Assembly (NCBI RefSeq): GCF_004365655.1
Contig: NZ_SOEO01000003.1
Span: forward strand, 744,001-808,000
DNA from: Epilithonimonas xixisoli
Lineage (GTDB): Bacteria > Bacteroidota > Bacteroidia > Flavobacteriales > Weeksellaceae
DNA length: 64,000 nt
Direction of reading: 5' to 3'
Numbering within the stretch: position 1 is the stretch's first letter; each line of letters starts with the position of its first letter. The position numbers and the translations under genes are program-made. Shown in pieces: positions 9,810 through 17,119 of this stretch. The notes below the pieces were generated by a model. That model ran no database searches, was not told the DNA's origin, and saw only the letters and a program-made list of their open reading frames with translations.

Positions 9810-10340
9810 ATGAAAAAATTAATATTAATAATTTTTCTGAGCTTATCCGTCACCAATGTGAGAGCACAAGTGGCAATCGGGAAATCTACCATTACCAATG
9901 GTAGCGTACTTTTGGAGTTTGATAATGCAGTAACCAATAAAAAAGGCATTATACTTTCTTCCGTGGAGAATCTGACAAATGCTTTAGCAAGCACACCTTC
10001 TGCGAATAACGGAACCTTCCTTTTTGACAGAAGTGATGATACGGTAAAGATGTACGAAAACAACAGTTGGGTAAATCTTAGTAATTCTGGAAGTGAAGCT
10101 AAAATTACACCTAATACTTCTGGAGAAACGAGTCAGACTCAAGGCGCCATTATTGGAGCTGCAACCAGCAATGCAAAGGGTGTATTGGTTTTGGAAGCGA
10201 CAAACAAAGCGATGGTTTTGCCTTGGATTCAGAATCCGCATATCAATGTGAAAGATCCTTATCCTGGAATGATTTGCTACGACACAGCCAGTAGAAGTCT
10301 AGCGGTATTCGACGGCAGTGTTTGGAATTATTGGAAATAG
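9810..10340 (+). CDS. Small secreted protein sharing the adhesin C-terminal module
   Basis: This 176-residue protein has a clear signal peptide ending 'NVRAQ' (about residue 20). It carries the pattern 'GIILSSVENL...FDRSDDTVKMYENNSWVNL' and a closing 'YPGMICYDTASRSLAVFDGSVWNYWK'. The closing pattern (G-M-L/I-x-Y-D...L-x-x-F/Y-x-G-x-x-W) also ends the 1819-residue protein 17 bases upstream. The family is common downstream of large adhesins in Flavobacteriia, but I know of no established function. The tight spacing indicates co-transcription, and the terminator at 10372 closes the unit. A role as partner or secretion helper of the adhesin is inference. Confidence 0.7.
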   Translation: MKKLILIIFLSLSVTNVRAQVAIGKSTITNGSVLLEFDNAVTNKKGIILSSVENLTNALASTPSANNGTFLFDRSDDTVKMYENNSWVNLSNSGSEAKITPNTSGETSQTQGAIIGAATSNAKGVLVLEATNKAMVLPWIQNPHINVKDPYPGMICYDTASRSLAVFDGSVWNYWK

Positions 10341-10371
10341 AACGGAGAATTAAATATAGACCTTAATATTT

Positions 10372-10405
10372 GGGGCGACGTTAATATAATTGCGTTGCCC
10401 TTTTT
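10372..10405 (+). terminator. Rho-independent terminator
   Basis: GGGCGACG pairs with CGTTGCCC (one G-T pair) around an AT-rich loop, followed by TTTTT. It closes the adhesin unit. Confidence 0.75.
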
Positions 10406-10477
10406 CATCAAAATATCAATTGAGACAGGATTATTAGTGAAATTCAATTTCTTAAATCAACAAAAAATAAAAAAAGT

Positions 10478-10485
10478 TATTTTTG
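10478..10485 (+). promoter_or_regulatory. Candidate -7 box (TAnnTTTG) of the first TPR-HTH gene
   Basis: TATTTTTG matches the Bacteroidota -7 consensus and lies about 110 bases before the chosen ATG at 10596. No good -33 element was seen. Confidence 0.35.
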
Positions 10486-10595
10486 TATTTTATTTCTCAA
10501 TGTACAGAAATGATAAGTTGAGTTGCTGCTAATTTGTATGATTGAAAACTTAAAAATAAATGATTTTAAATTTCTTATTTAAAAAAAATAAATCA

Positions 10596-12053
10596 ATGAA
10601 ATCTCTTTTGCTGATTTTCATCTCTTTTTCCTTTGTTCAGGCTCAGACATCTCAGATTAAGAAAATAGATTCACTGATTTTTAAGGAGGCTAGCCGATTG
10701 CGTTCCAAAGCACAATACAAAGAGTTGATCCCATTGGGAAATCAGATTATTCAACTCTCAAAAGCGATTGATTATACCAAAGGTGAAGCTTGGGGCTATT
10801 CCAGATTAGGAAACGCTTACTGCACTTTAGGAAACTACTCAGAAAGTCTGAAGGCGCTTGATAAAGCCAAAACAATATCAAAGGATGTAGATGATTTTAG
10901 ATTAAAAGCATTCATTGCACTAGAACTCGGAAGAAATTACAATGAGTCCGATGTTTCTAAAGATCAAGCAATAGAACAGTTTAAGCTGGGTGAGGGTTTT
11001 GCAAAAAAAATAAAGGACCAATATGACCGCGAAACTTACTTGCTGTACTCGTACGAAAATTTGGCTGCTGTCTATTCTCAGATCAACAAGAATGAGCTGG
11101 CCATACCATATGCTTGGAAAGCAAAACACATAGAAGAGAACGCATACATACTATCTTTTCTCACTTTTTATCATATCAAAGAGAATAAGAATAATGATTC
11201 TATTGAGTTTTACTTGAACAAATCCACTTCTTTTCTGGATAAAAACCCAACGTTTACTTTTGAAAAAACGATACTTAACAATCAATGGGGAAAGTATCAC
11301 GAAGACAAAAAAAATTACAAAGAAGCGGTCAATTATTATTCAAAAGCAGAAAAACTCGGACTGGAAACTAAGGCGATGGATGAGGTTTTAAAAACTTATC
11401 TCGGCTTATCCAGATCTTATGAAAAACTAAACGATTACAAACTGACTGTGAAGTACGAACGCAAATTTTCCAGATTACAGGATAGTTTGACAAAAGCAAA
11501 AAGTAAAAGTATCAATAGTTCTGTTAATCAAATCGTTAAAGATAAAAATGAATTGCACGAAGGAGAAACGTCACTTCTTAAAAAAGTAGCAATTGGTGTT
11601 TTTATCATTGCACTAATTATCTTTTTAATTTTTATCAGGAATATCATCTTTGCTAAACAGCAGAGAAAAAAAACCACTGAATTGCTGACTGAGAAAGAAA
11701 CCATCATTAGCAAAAAAGAAGAAGAAACCCAAGAGTTGAAACTCAAAATCAATGAATCTATCGAGGAAATAGTGCAATTGGCTAAGGATAATTCTCCGGA
11801 ATTTTGGGGCAGATTTCAGGAAGTTTATCCAGATTTTAGAGGTAAATTGTTGGCTACAAATCCAGACCTCAAATATTCAGAACTTATTCTTTGTGCGTAC
11901 ATTTATCTTGGTTTCAATACAAAAGATATTGCGGAATATACATTTAAAGCGATCAAAACAATCAAGAATAATAAGTACAATCTTAGAAAACGTTTGGGGA
12001 TTGAAACCAAAGATGATTTTGTTATCTGGATCAGAAACAAAGTAGATAGTTAA
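10596..12053 (+). CDS. TPR / transmembrane / HTH signalling protein, paralogue 1
   Basis: The start at 10596 is chosen because it begins a good signal peptide ('MKSLLLIFISFSFVQAQ'); an in-frame upstream ATG adds only a basic 12-residue leader. The 485-residue product has periplasmic tetratricopeptide-like helices (about 20-310), one membrane span near 328-350 ('GVFIIALIIFLIFI'), a coiled coil (about 355-385) and a cytoplasmic C-terminus. That C-terminus contains 'AYIYLGFNTKDIAEYTFKA' and 'KTIKNNKYNLRKRLGI', a LuxR/GerE-like helix-turn-helix. It would therefore be a one-component membrane regulator that senses on the periplasmic side and binds DNA inside. It is a tandem paralogue of the protein at 12394-13821. 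The neighbouring adhesin operon is a plausible target, by inference. Confidence 0.75.
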   Translation: MKSLLLIFISFSFVQAQTSQIKKIDSLIFKEASRLRSKAQYKELIPLGNQIIQLSKAIDYTKGEAWGYSRLGNAYCTLGNYSESLKALDKAKTISKDVDDFRLKAFIALELGRNYNESDVSKDQAIEQFKLGEGFAKKIKDQYDRETYLLYSYENLAAVYSQINKNELAIPYAWKAKHIEENAYILSFLTFYHIKENKNNDSIEFYLNKSTSFLDKNPTFTFEKTILNNQWGKYHEDKKNYKEAVNYYSKAEKLGLETKAMDEVLKTYLGLSRSYEKLNDYKLTVKYERKFSRLQDSLTKAKSKSINSSVNQIVKDKNELHEGETSLLKKVAIGVFIIALIIFLIFIRNIIFAKQQRKKTTELLTEKETIISKKEEETQELKLKINESIEEIVQLAKDNSPEFWGRFQEVYPDFRGKLLATNPDLKYSELILCAYIYLGFNTKDIAEYTFKAIKTIKNNKYNLRKRLGIETKDDFVIWIRNKVDS

Positions 12054-12105
12054 TTCGTAAATAAACTGATTTTTTTACATTTTAATTGTTGATTTCAAAC
12101 AATCT
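12051..12105 (+). repeat. 3' flank duplicated with 13819-13865
   Basis: The bases after the first TPR-HTH stop share TTTTTTACATTTTAATTGTT with the bases after the second, and both begin TTAATTC or CTAATTC. The duplication therefore reached beyond the coding region. Confidence 0.7.
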
Positions 12106-12166
12106 ATTTTTTTTCGCCTTGTTTTGTAAAATACGATTATTAATACCTTTCCATCATTTTTTTTAA

Positions 12167-12203
12167 GAATCCTCAGGTTTTGATAGTTCTGGGGGATTTT
12201 TAT
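12167..12203 (+). terminator. Probable terminator
   Basis: AATCCTCAG pairs imperfectly (one bulge) with CTGGGGGATT across an AT loop, followed by TTTTTATTT. It lies about 110 bases after the first TPR-HTH gene. Confidence 0.5.
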
Positions 12204-12393
12204 TTAACATAATAAATCTTAATTTTGTAATTGATATAAAAGAAAAATATCAACTTGCTCATTATAAAAAAATAATGAATGTTTTTCGGAACTATTCTTT
12301 CATTAAAGTAATTATGGGAGTCGGTTGTATTGAAGGAAAATTTCCAAGAATGATTTTCTAGTCCAATAAGAAATTTCCTAATCTCAAACAGTT
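12204..12393 (+). promoter_or_regulatory. Leader of the second TPR-HTH gene
   Basis: The 12054-12393 gap starts with bases resembling the 3' flank of the paralogue (see repeat entries), then the terminator. TAATTTTG at 12220-12227 matches TAnnTTTG and could start a leader of about 165 bases. Nothing else is seen in the gap. Confidence 0.35.
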
Positions 12394-13821
12394 ATGCGTC
12401 AATATCTCTTAATCATTTTACTCTGTCTTCCACTATTTCTAGCTTCACAATATTCGAAGAAAGAAATAGACTCTTTGAACCTGAAGATTTTCGAACTTAG
12501 AAAAGAAGGAAATCTTGATGGAGCACTCGCTTTGTGCAAAAAATTACTTGCTGATAAAAAGAATTTTGGTGAAAAAAAAGAATTACTTAGAACTTACGTT
12601 CAAACCGGTAATATCCTTTCTAATCTTTCCAGAGTCAAAGAAAGTTTTGAATATCTGGAACTTGCGTTGGAAGGAAATAGGGATCTTCAGGATGCAGAAA
12701 TAGAAGCAAAGATCAACGGAGAATTTGGCAGAAATTATGTAGAACTAGGTTTTATCCAAAAATCTATTGAATCTTTTACAAAAGCAATTGATCTGTCAAA
12801 AAACGTCGCTGAACCAAAAATCAGAAAACCATTATTACAATACTTGTACAGTATCAGAGGAGTACAATATGAAGAAACAAATCAATTGGATGCTTTCTAC
12901 AAAGATCTTCATCATGCACATAGATTAAATCCTGATACTTATTCTGCATCGCGACTTGCAAAGTATTTTACGGTACATCGTGAGAATTTGGATTCTGCAA
13001 AATACTATCTGAAAAGGGGAGAGGAGATGTTCAGCACAGGCAAATTTCCTATTTTTCAAAAGTCTGTTTTGCTGAGAAGCTACGGCAGATATTATTATAA
13101 GAAGAAAGATTACAAAAAAGCAATTTCAAATTACGAGGAATCCCTGGCCATCTCCGAGGAATTAAATAAACCAAAAGATCTCAAAGACACACATAAGTTG
13201 CTTTTTGAAGCTTACAAAGCTGTGAATGACGAAAGCAATGCAAACAAAAATCTGGAACAATATTCGAAAATCAATGATAGTTTATCGTTTGAACATAAGA
13301 AGATTCAGGACACGCCGATCAAACATATCTTAAGGGAAAAGGAAGAGCAGGATCAAAAAAAAGAAAAGAATTATCTTTATCTGCTTATCATTCTATTTGC
13401 TATTATTCTTCTGGCTGTCTATCTTATATTAAAAAGAATTTCGAAATCCAATAGGATAGAAAAACTAGAGATTATTTTTGAAAATGAAGTGAAAACTCAA
13501 GAATTGAAACTAAAAGTTAATGAATCTTTTGATGAGGTCATCCATTTGGCAAAAACCAATAGCCCAGAGTTTTGGGCGAGATTTCAAGAAGTTTATCCTG
13601 AGTTCAGAGGTAGATTGTTGGCAATCAATCCGGATCTGAAACACTCCGAGCTTATACTAAGTGCATATATTTATCTAGGATTCAATACAAAAGATATTGC
13701 GGAATATACCTTCAAGGCTATCAAAACAATTAAGAATAATAAGTACAACCTGAGAAAACGTCTGGTGATAGAAACCAAAGATGATTTTGTCCTGTGGATC
13801 AGAAATCAAATTGATAGCTAA
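12394..13821 (+). CDS. TPR / transmembrane / HTH signalling protein, paralogue 2
   Basis: This 475-residue protein has the same plan as its upstream neighbour: a signal peptide ('LLIILLCLPLFLASQ'), periplasmic TPR-like helices (about 20-310), a membrane span near 324-345 ('YLYLLIILFAIILLAVYLIL'), a coiled coil and a C-terminal HTH. The last ~85 residues are nearly identical to paralogue 1 ('SPEFWARFQEVYPEFRG', 'FNTKDIAEYTFKAIKTIKNN'), while the sensor halves are much more divergent. This suggests that the two proteins sense different inputs but may recognise the same or similar DNA. It has its own leader and promoter-like box, so it need not be co-transcribed with the first. The ligand and targets are unknown. 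Confidence 0.75.
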   Translation: MRQYLLIILLCLPLFLASQYSKKEIDSLNLKIFELRKEGNLDGALALCKKLLADKKNFGEKKELLRTYVQTGNILSNLSRVKESFEYLELALEGNRDLQDAEIEAKINGEFGRNYVELGFIQKSIESFTKAIDLSKNVAEPKIRKPLLQYLYSIRGVQYEETNQLDAFYKDLHHAHRLNPDTYSASRLAKYFTVHRENLDSAKYYLKRGEEMFSTGKFPIFQKSVLLRSYGRYYYKKKDYKKAISNYEESLAISEELNKPKDLKDTHKLLFEAYKAVNDESNANKNLEQYSKINDSLSFEHKKIQDTPIKHILREKEEQDQKKEKNYLYLLIILFAIILLAVYLILKRISKSNRIEKLEIIFENEVKTQELKLKVNESFDEVIHLAKTNSPEFWARFQEVYPEFRGRLLAINPDLKHSELILSAYIYLGFNTKDIAEYTFKAIKTIKNNKYNLRKRLVIETKDDFVLWIRNQIDS

Positions 13822-13865
13822 TTCATAGATAGGCTTATTTTTTTACATTTTAATTGTTTGAATTA
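13819..13865 (+). repeat. 3' flank duplicated with 12051-12105
   Basis: This is the second copy of the flank described at 12051. The copies differ by a few bases before the shared TTTTTTACATTTTAATTGTT. Confidence 0.7.
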
Positions 13866-14122
13866 GTGAAATTTATTTTTTCATATATCAAGAATATTCG
13901 TTTCTCTAGTGTTTTTATGAATTTTTTTTGAAAATTAAAACATTTCATAAATATCAGAATATAAACCCAATATCTTGATTTTTCTTAAAAAAGGTGATGT
14001 TTTTCTCATTCGTCAGCAATTATCTTTAGTCAATTTGAAAAATGGGCATCATTTGGGTATGTGTTTTTTTCGTCAAACCAATCAGCATTCTTTTTTTTGT
14101 AGGACAAAATTAATTAACCATT
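13866..14122. other. AT-rich spacer with no gene
   Basis: Together with the duplicated flank this makes a gap of about 300 bases. It contains homopolymer runs, and one short frame at 13975-14163 overlaps the next gene and has no recognisable features. I see no gene, RNA or strong terminator here. Confidence 0.5.
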
Positions 14123-14575
14123 ATGTCCCTTTCCAGCACAGAAAAAGGAATCCCAAATTTTAAAAAAATCCATATCGGAAATACAATTAAACAATCTGTT
14201 CTTGAGAACAAGTTGGATGATTTCCGTATCTGCAATTTTATGCAGTGTACACAAGATGAAATCAATGAAATGTATGAGAAAGAAAGTCTGGATGCTGATG
14301 TTTTATTAAGATGGAGTAAACTTCTGAAGTACGATTTTTTCCGCATCTATTCCCAACATTTAATTTTATATTCTCCACCTTCCAAGGCTTCTTCGGAGCA
14401 GGAGCAGAAAAGTTCTGTTTTACCTGTATTTCGCAAAAATATCTACACCAAGGAAGTCATTGATTTTATTTTGGATCAGATAGATTCCGAGCAAATGTCA
14501 AAACTTGAGGTAATAGAGCACTACAATATTCCCAAGACAACCTTATACAAATGGATCCGAAAGTACAGAAGTTAA
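14123..14575 (+). CDS. Small two-part HTH protein (transposase-helper-like)
   Basis: The 150-residue protein has an N-terminal half with 'VLENKLDDFRICNFMQCT', like a non-canonical HTH, and a C-terminal HTH ('KLEVIEHYNIPKTTLYKWIRKY') resembling the DNA-binding part of IS3-type transposase orfA proteins. Similar short proteins occur widely in Chryseobacterium and are often labelled transposase. No catalytic DDE partner, terminal inverted repeat or target duplication is visible here, so it is more likely a stand-alone DNA-binding protein or a remnant. Its last 25 bases overlap the next gene in another frame, which suggests translational coupling. Confidence 0.6.
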   Translation: MSLSSTEKGIPNFKKIHIGNTIKQSVLENKLDDFRICNFMQCTQDEINEMYEKESLDADVLLRWSKLLKYDFFRIYSQHLILYSPPSKASSEQEQKSSVLPVFRKNIYTKEVIDFILDQIDSEQMSKLEVIEHYNIPKTTLYKWIRKYRS

Positions 14576-14838
14576 AGGTCTTAATTGATAAATATCTCAA
14601 CAAAAGCAGAGGAGAGATCTATATCATATTCGGGAGTCCGTCTGATGCATCAGATCAGGAAATCTGGTTTTATACCAAATATAGACTTGGCGTCTTCAGA
14701 GATGAAATAGCATTTGTCTTTCATCAAAATAAAATATGTGATATTGTGATTACTGAATATTTTCTGTGGAAAGAACGAAGAAATATTTTTTACTACGAAG
14801 GACAAAACCCTCAATACAGAATCATAGAAATCAATTGA
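14551..14838 (+). CDS. Small unknown protein with BamE/SmpA-like pattern
   Basis: The 95-residue product begins inside the preceding gene with a 25-base overlap. The pattern 'GEIYIIFGSPSD', then 'EIWFYTKYRLG' and 'AFVFHQNKICDIVI' resembles the small BamE/SmpA or BLIP-like fold (helix, G-x-P turn, W/Y strand, then a strand carrying F-x-x-x-x-x-C/V-x-x-I). There is no signal peptide, so an outer-membrane assembly role is unlikely. The likeness is by eye only. The pairing with an HTH protein by overlap suggests that it modulates that protein, but this is inference. Confidence 0.5.
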   Translation: MDPKVQKLKVLIDKYLNKSRGEIYIIFGSPSDASDQEIWFYTKYRLGVFRDEIAFVFHQNKICDIVITEYFLWKERRNIFYYEGQNPQYRIIEIN

Positions 14839-14881
14839 TTTAAAGTATTAATGATTTTTATATAAGTTATTTTATAAATTA

Positions 14882-15208
14882 ATGAAAAATAATAAACCCA
14901 ATTACTTCAGAATATATAATGATATTCTTAAAAAAAGATTCCCTCACAAAATAAAAGAATGTGAGGCTATACTAAGGAAAAGTGATTTGAGTGTGCTCGA
15001 TATTTTAGAAATCAACAAAATAATATTTGGGAAATCGAATGAAGATAATCAAGCTTTTGACCAAAAACACAGAAGTTATCAACGATCTGATATTTTGCAA
15101 ATTTTGGACTATCAGAAAAAAAATAGGCTTAATAATGTCCAATTAGCCTCTCATTTTAATCTGAGTAGAAATACTGTCACCAAATGGAAAAAACTTTATG
15201 TAGTTTGA
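14882..15208 (+). CDS. Small HTH protein
   Basis: The 108-residue protein has an N-terminal helical part ('LKKRFPHKIKECEAIL', 'LSVLDILEINKIIFG') and a C-terminal helix-turn-helix ('NNVQLASHFNLSRNTVTKWKKLY'). The HTH has the same arrangement as the C-terminus of the protein at 14123, ending just after a K-W-x-K motif. It lies 43 bases after the previous gene and points towards the shared terminator at 15231. It is recognisable as a recurrent flavobacterial HTH family, with no known function. With 14123 and 14551 it makes a compact three-gene set. Confidence 0.6.
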   Translation: MKNNKPNYFRIYNDILKKRFPHKIKECEAILRKSDLSVLDILEINKIIFGKSNEDNQAFDQKHRSYQRSDILQILDYQKKNRLNNVQLASHFNLSRNTVTKWKKLYVV

Positions 15209-15230
15209 AAATAAAGATGATTTTCAAAAA

Positions 15231-15262
15231 AAAGTGCACTCAAAAAAGAATGCACTTTAAAA
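15231..15262. terminator. Bidirectional terminator between converging units
   Basis: AAAGTGCA and TGCACTTT form a stem with A-runs on the left and right, so it can serve both the HTH set (plus strand) and the pectin operon ending with uxaA (minus strand). Confidence 0.75.
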
Positions 15263-15280
15263 CCTTAAAATTCAAAAAAA

Positions 15281-16891
15281 TTATAATGAAACCCCTCGTT
15301 TCCAAGGGATAAATACATCCTGTTTTAGTTGGTCTGCTTTCGTTTCCACGTTACCGCTTGCCAATTCGATAATATAATCTACAATCTCCTCACCAACTTC
15401 CTGAATGCTTTTTTCGCCCGTGATCACGGTTCCTGCATTCACATCGATGATATCAGACATTCTGTTAATCAACGCTGTATTGGAAGAAATTTTCACAACC
15501 GGAGCGATTGGATTTCCCATCGGATTTCCTAAACCTGTGGTAAACAAAACGACTGTTGCGCCAGATCCTACCAATCCTGTGGTACATTCTGCATCGTTTC
15601 CTGGTGTGTTCAATAGATTTAAACCTGGTTTTGAAATGTATTCGCCGTAATCCAAAACATCGACGATTGGCGCAGTTCCACCTTTTTTAGAAGCACCTGC
15701 AGATTTCATGGCGTCGGTAATTAGACCATCTTTGATGTTTCCTGGCGATGGATTCATATCAAACCCTGAACCTGCATCCACAACGGATTTTTCGAAAGCT
15801 TTCATCAATGATAAAAACTTATCTGCTTTTTCCTCGTCCACACATCTGTTCATTAATTCCTGCTCAACTCCACACAATTCTGGGAATTCTGCCAAGATTG
15901 TTTTTCCACCCAATGCTGCGAAAATATCCGAAACAATTCCCAAAGCTGGATTGGCAGAAATTCCTGAGAATCCATCAGATCCACCACATTCCAAACCAAT
16001 GCTGATTTTAGAAACCGGCGCAGGTTGACGCTCGATTTTGTTGGCTCTTTTGATGGCTTCGAAAGAATCTTTGATCACCATTTGGAACATTTGATCCGTC
16101 GTTCCGATTTTTTGTTGCTCGAAGATCAAGATCTCTTTGTCGCTATTCGGGCTCATTTCTTTCAAAGCATTTTGAAAAATATCAACCTGAAGATTCTGAC
16201 AGCCTAAACTCAAAACCGTTGCACCAGCCACATTCGGGTTGTTCACATAGCCTGCTAGCAATTTTGCCAACAATTCAGAATCTTGACGGATTCCGCCACA
16301 ACCACCTTGGTGATTGATGAATTTCACCTCGATATTGTCTAGAAGATTCTCATTTCGAGATTTATCTTCCACTTCTGCCACGCTTTTTTCTTCAATCAGA
16401 GAGCGTAGGAAATTTTTGTAGGAAACTTCTTTTTTTGGCAACAATTCGTTTTCGAAAATGTCTTTCAGTTTCTCAATATTCTTGTTTTCACAAAAAACCA
16501 ATGGGAAAAATAGCCACACGTTTTTGGTACCAACTTGTCCGTCAGAGCGGTGATAACCATTGAACGTTTTGTCTTTCCATTTATCAACATTGGGTGGCGT
16601 CCAACCAAGATCTCCAGTTTTTTTGAAAACCGGTTCACTTTGGTGTTTCACATTTTCAGTCGTGATCACTTCACCCTTTTGGATGGTTTGATTGGCTTTT
16701 CCAACCACAACACCATACATGATAATTTGGTCGCCAGCTTCAAAATGTTCTCCAGCAAATTTATGTTTAGCTTTTGTATCCGTTAAAACTTGGTAAGTGA
16801 TTCCGTCTAATTCAACGAATTCACCAGCGTAAAGATCCATCAGCGCTACAACAACGTTGTCTTTTGGATTTACTTTTAATACTTTTTTCAT
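15281..16891 (-). CDS. uxaA: Altronate dehydratase
   Basis: The enzyme dehydrates D-altronate to 2-keto-3-deoxygluconate (KDG), the last dedicated step of saturated galacturonate catabolism. The 536-residue protein has an N-terminal SAF-type domain (about 1-95) and the large UxaA/GarD C-terminal domain, with 'GYHRSDGQVGTKN', 'HQGGCGG', 'LGCQN', 'GLECGGSDGFSGI' and 'TTGLGNPMGNPIAPV'; the cysteines are likely metal ligands. The length is normal for flavobacterial fused UxaA. It is the last gene of the minus-strand operon. A 228-base gap holding a dispersed repeat separates it from uxaB. A perfect LacI-type operator at 17158 and a weaker one at 16995 lie upstream, so it may have its own regulated promoter. 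Confidence 0.93.
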   Translation of the reverse strand: MKKVLKVNPKDNVVVALMDLYAGEFVELDGITYQVLTDTKAKHKFAGEHFEAGDQIIMYGVVVGKANQTIQKGEVITTENVKHQSEPVFKKTGDLGWTPPNVDKWKDKTFNGYHRSDGQVGTKNVWLFFPLVFCENKNIEKLKDIFENELLPKKEVSYKNFLRSLIEEKSVAEVEDKSRNENLLDNIEVKFINHQGGCGGIRQDSELLAKLLAGYVNNPNVAGATVLSLGCQNLQVDIFQNALKEMSPNSDKEILIFEQQKIGTTDQMFQMVIKDSFEAIKRANKIERQPAPVSKISIGLECGGSDGFSGISANPALGIVSDIFAALGGKTILAEFPELCGVEQELMNRCVDEEKADKFLSLMKAFEKSVVDAGSGFDMNPSPGNIKDGLITDAMKSAGASKKGGTAPIVDVLDYGEYISKPGLNLLNTPGNDAECTTGLVGSGATVVLFTTGLGNPMGNPIAPVVKISSNTALINRMSDIIDVNAGTVITGEKSIQEVGEEIVDYIIELASGNVETKADQLKQDVFIPWKRGVSL

Positions 16892-16932
16892 AATTTTTAA
16901 GTGTTTTAAAAATTAATTGTTTGTCATTTAAT

Positions 16933-17043
16933 AATTTGGGCAGCTTTTCCGTCCTCCGTTCCCGCTATTTTTTGCAGACGATTTCCATTACGATAGAAAT
17001 TGATTGCACGCAAAAAATGAGCTCCACTCAGGCCGGGCTGCAA
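16933..17043. repeat. Dispersed palindromic intergenic repeat, copy A
   Basis: This copy starts AATTTGGGCAGCTTTTCCG and contains TCCCGCTATTTTTTGC and GCAAAAAATGAGCT, ending at CGGGCTGCA. It matches the element at 60923-61014 nearly base for base at both ends and differs in the middle, where this copy is longer. The outer parts are inverted (GCAGC...TTTTTTGC against GCAAAAAA...GGGCTGC). It fills the uxaB-uxaA gap. Confidence 0.8.
16995..17008. promoter_or_regulatory. Weak LacI-type operator-like site
   Basis: AGAAATTGATTGCA matches 8 of the 10 fixed bases of TGnAAnCGnTTnCA. It lies 163 bases from the perfect site inside uxaB and about 100 bases before uxaA, within the dispersed repeat. Confidence 0.3.
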
Positions 17044-17119
17044 CGATTGAACGTTTTTATAGTAATAAGAATTCTATTAATATTTAATCCAAACAGAACT
17101 CAGATTAATCATCAAAATA

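Noticed and set aside
14123-15208. Complete insertion sequence
   Set aside because: There is no DDE or other catalytic transposase, no terminal inverted repeats and no target duplication; only HTH proteins are present.
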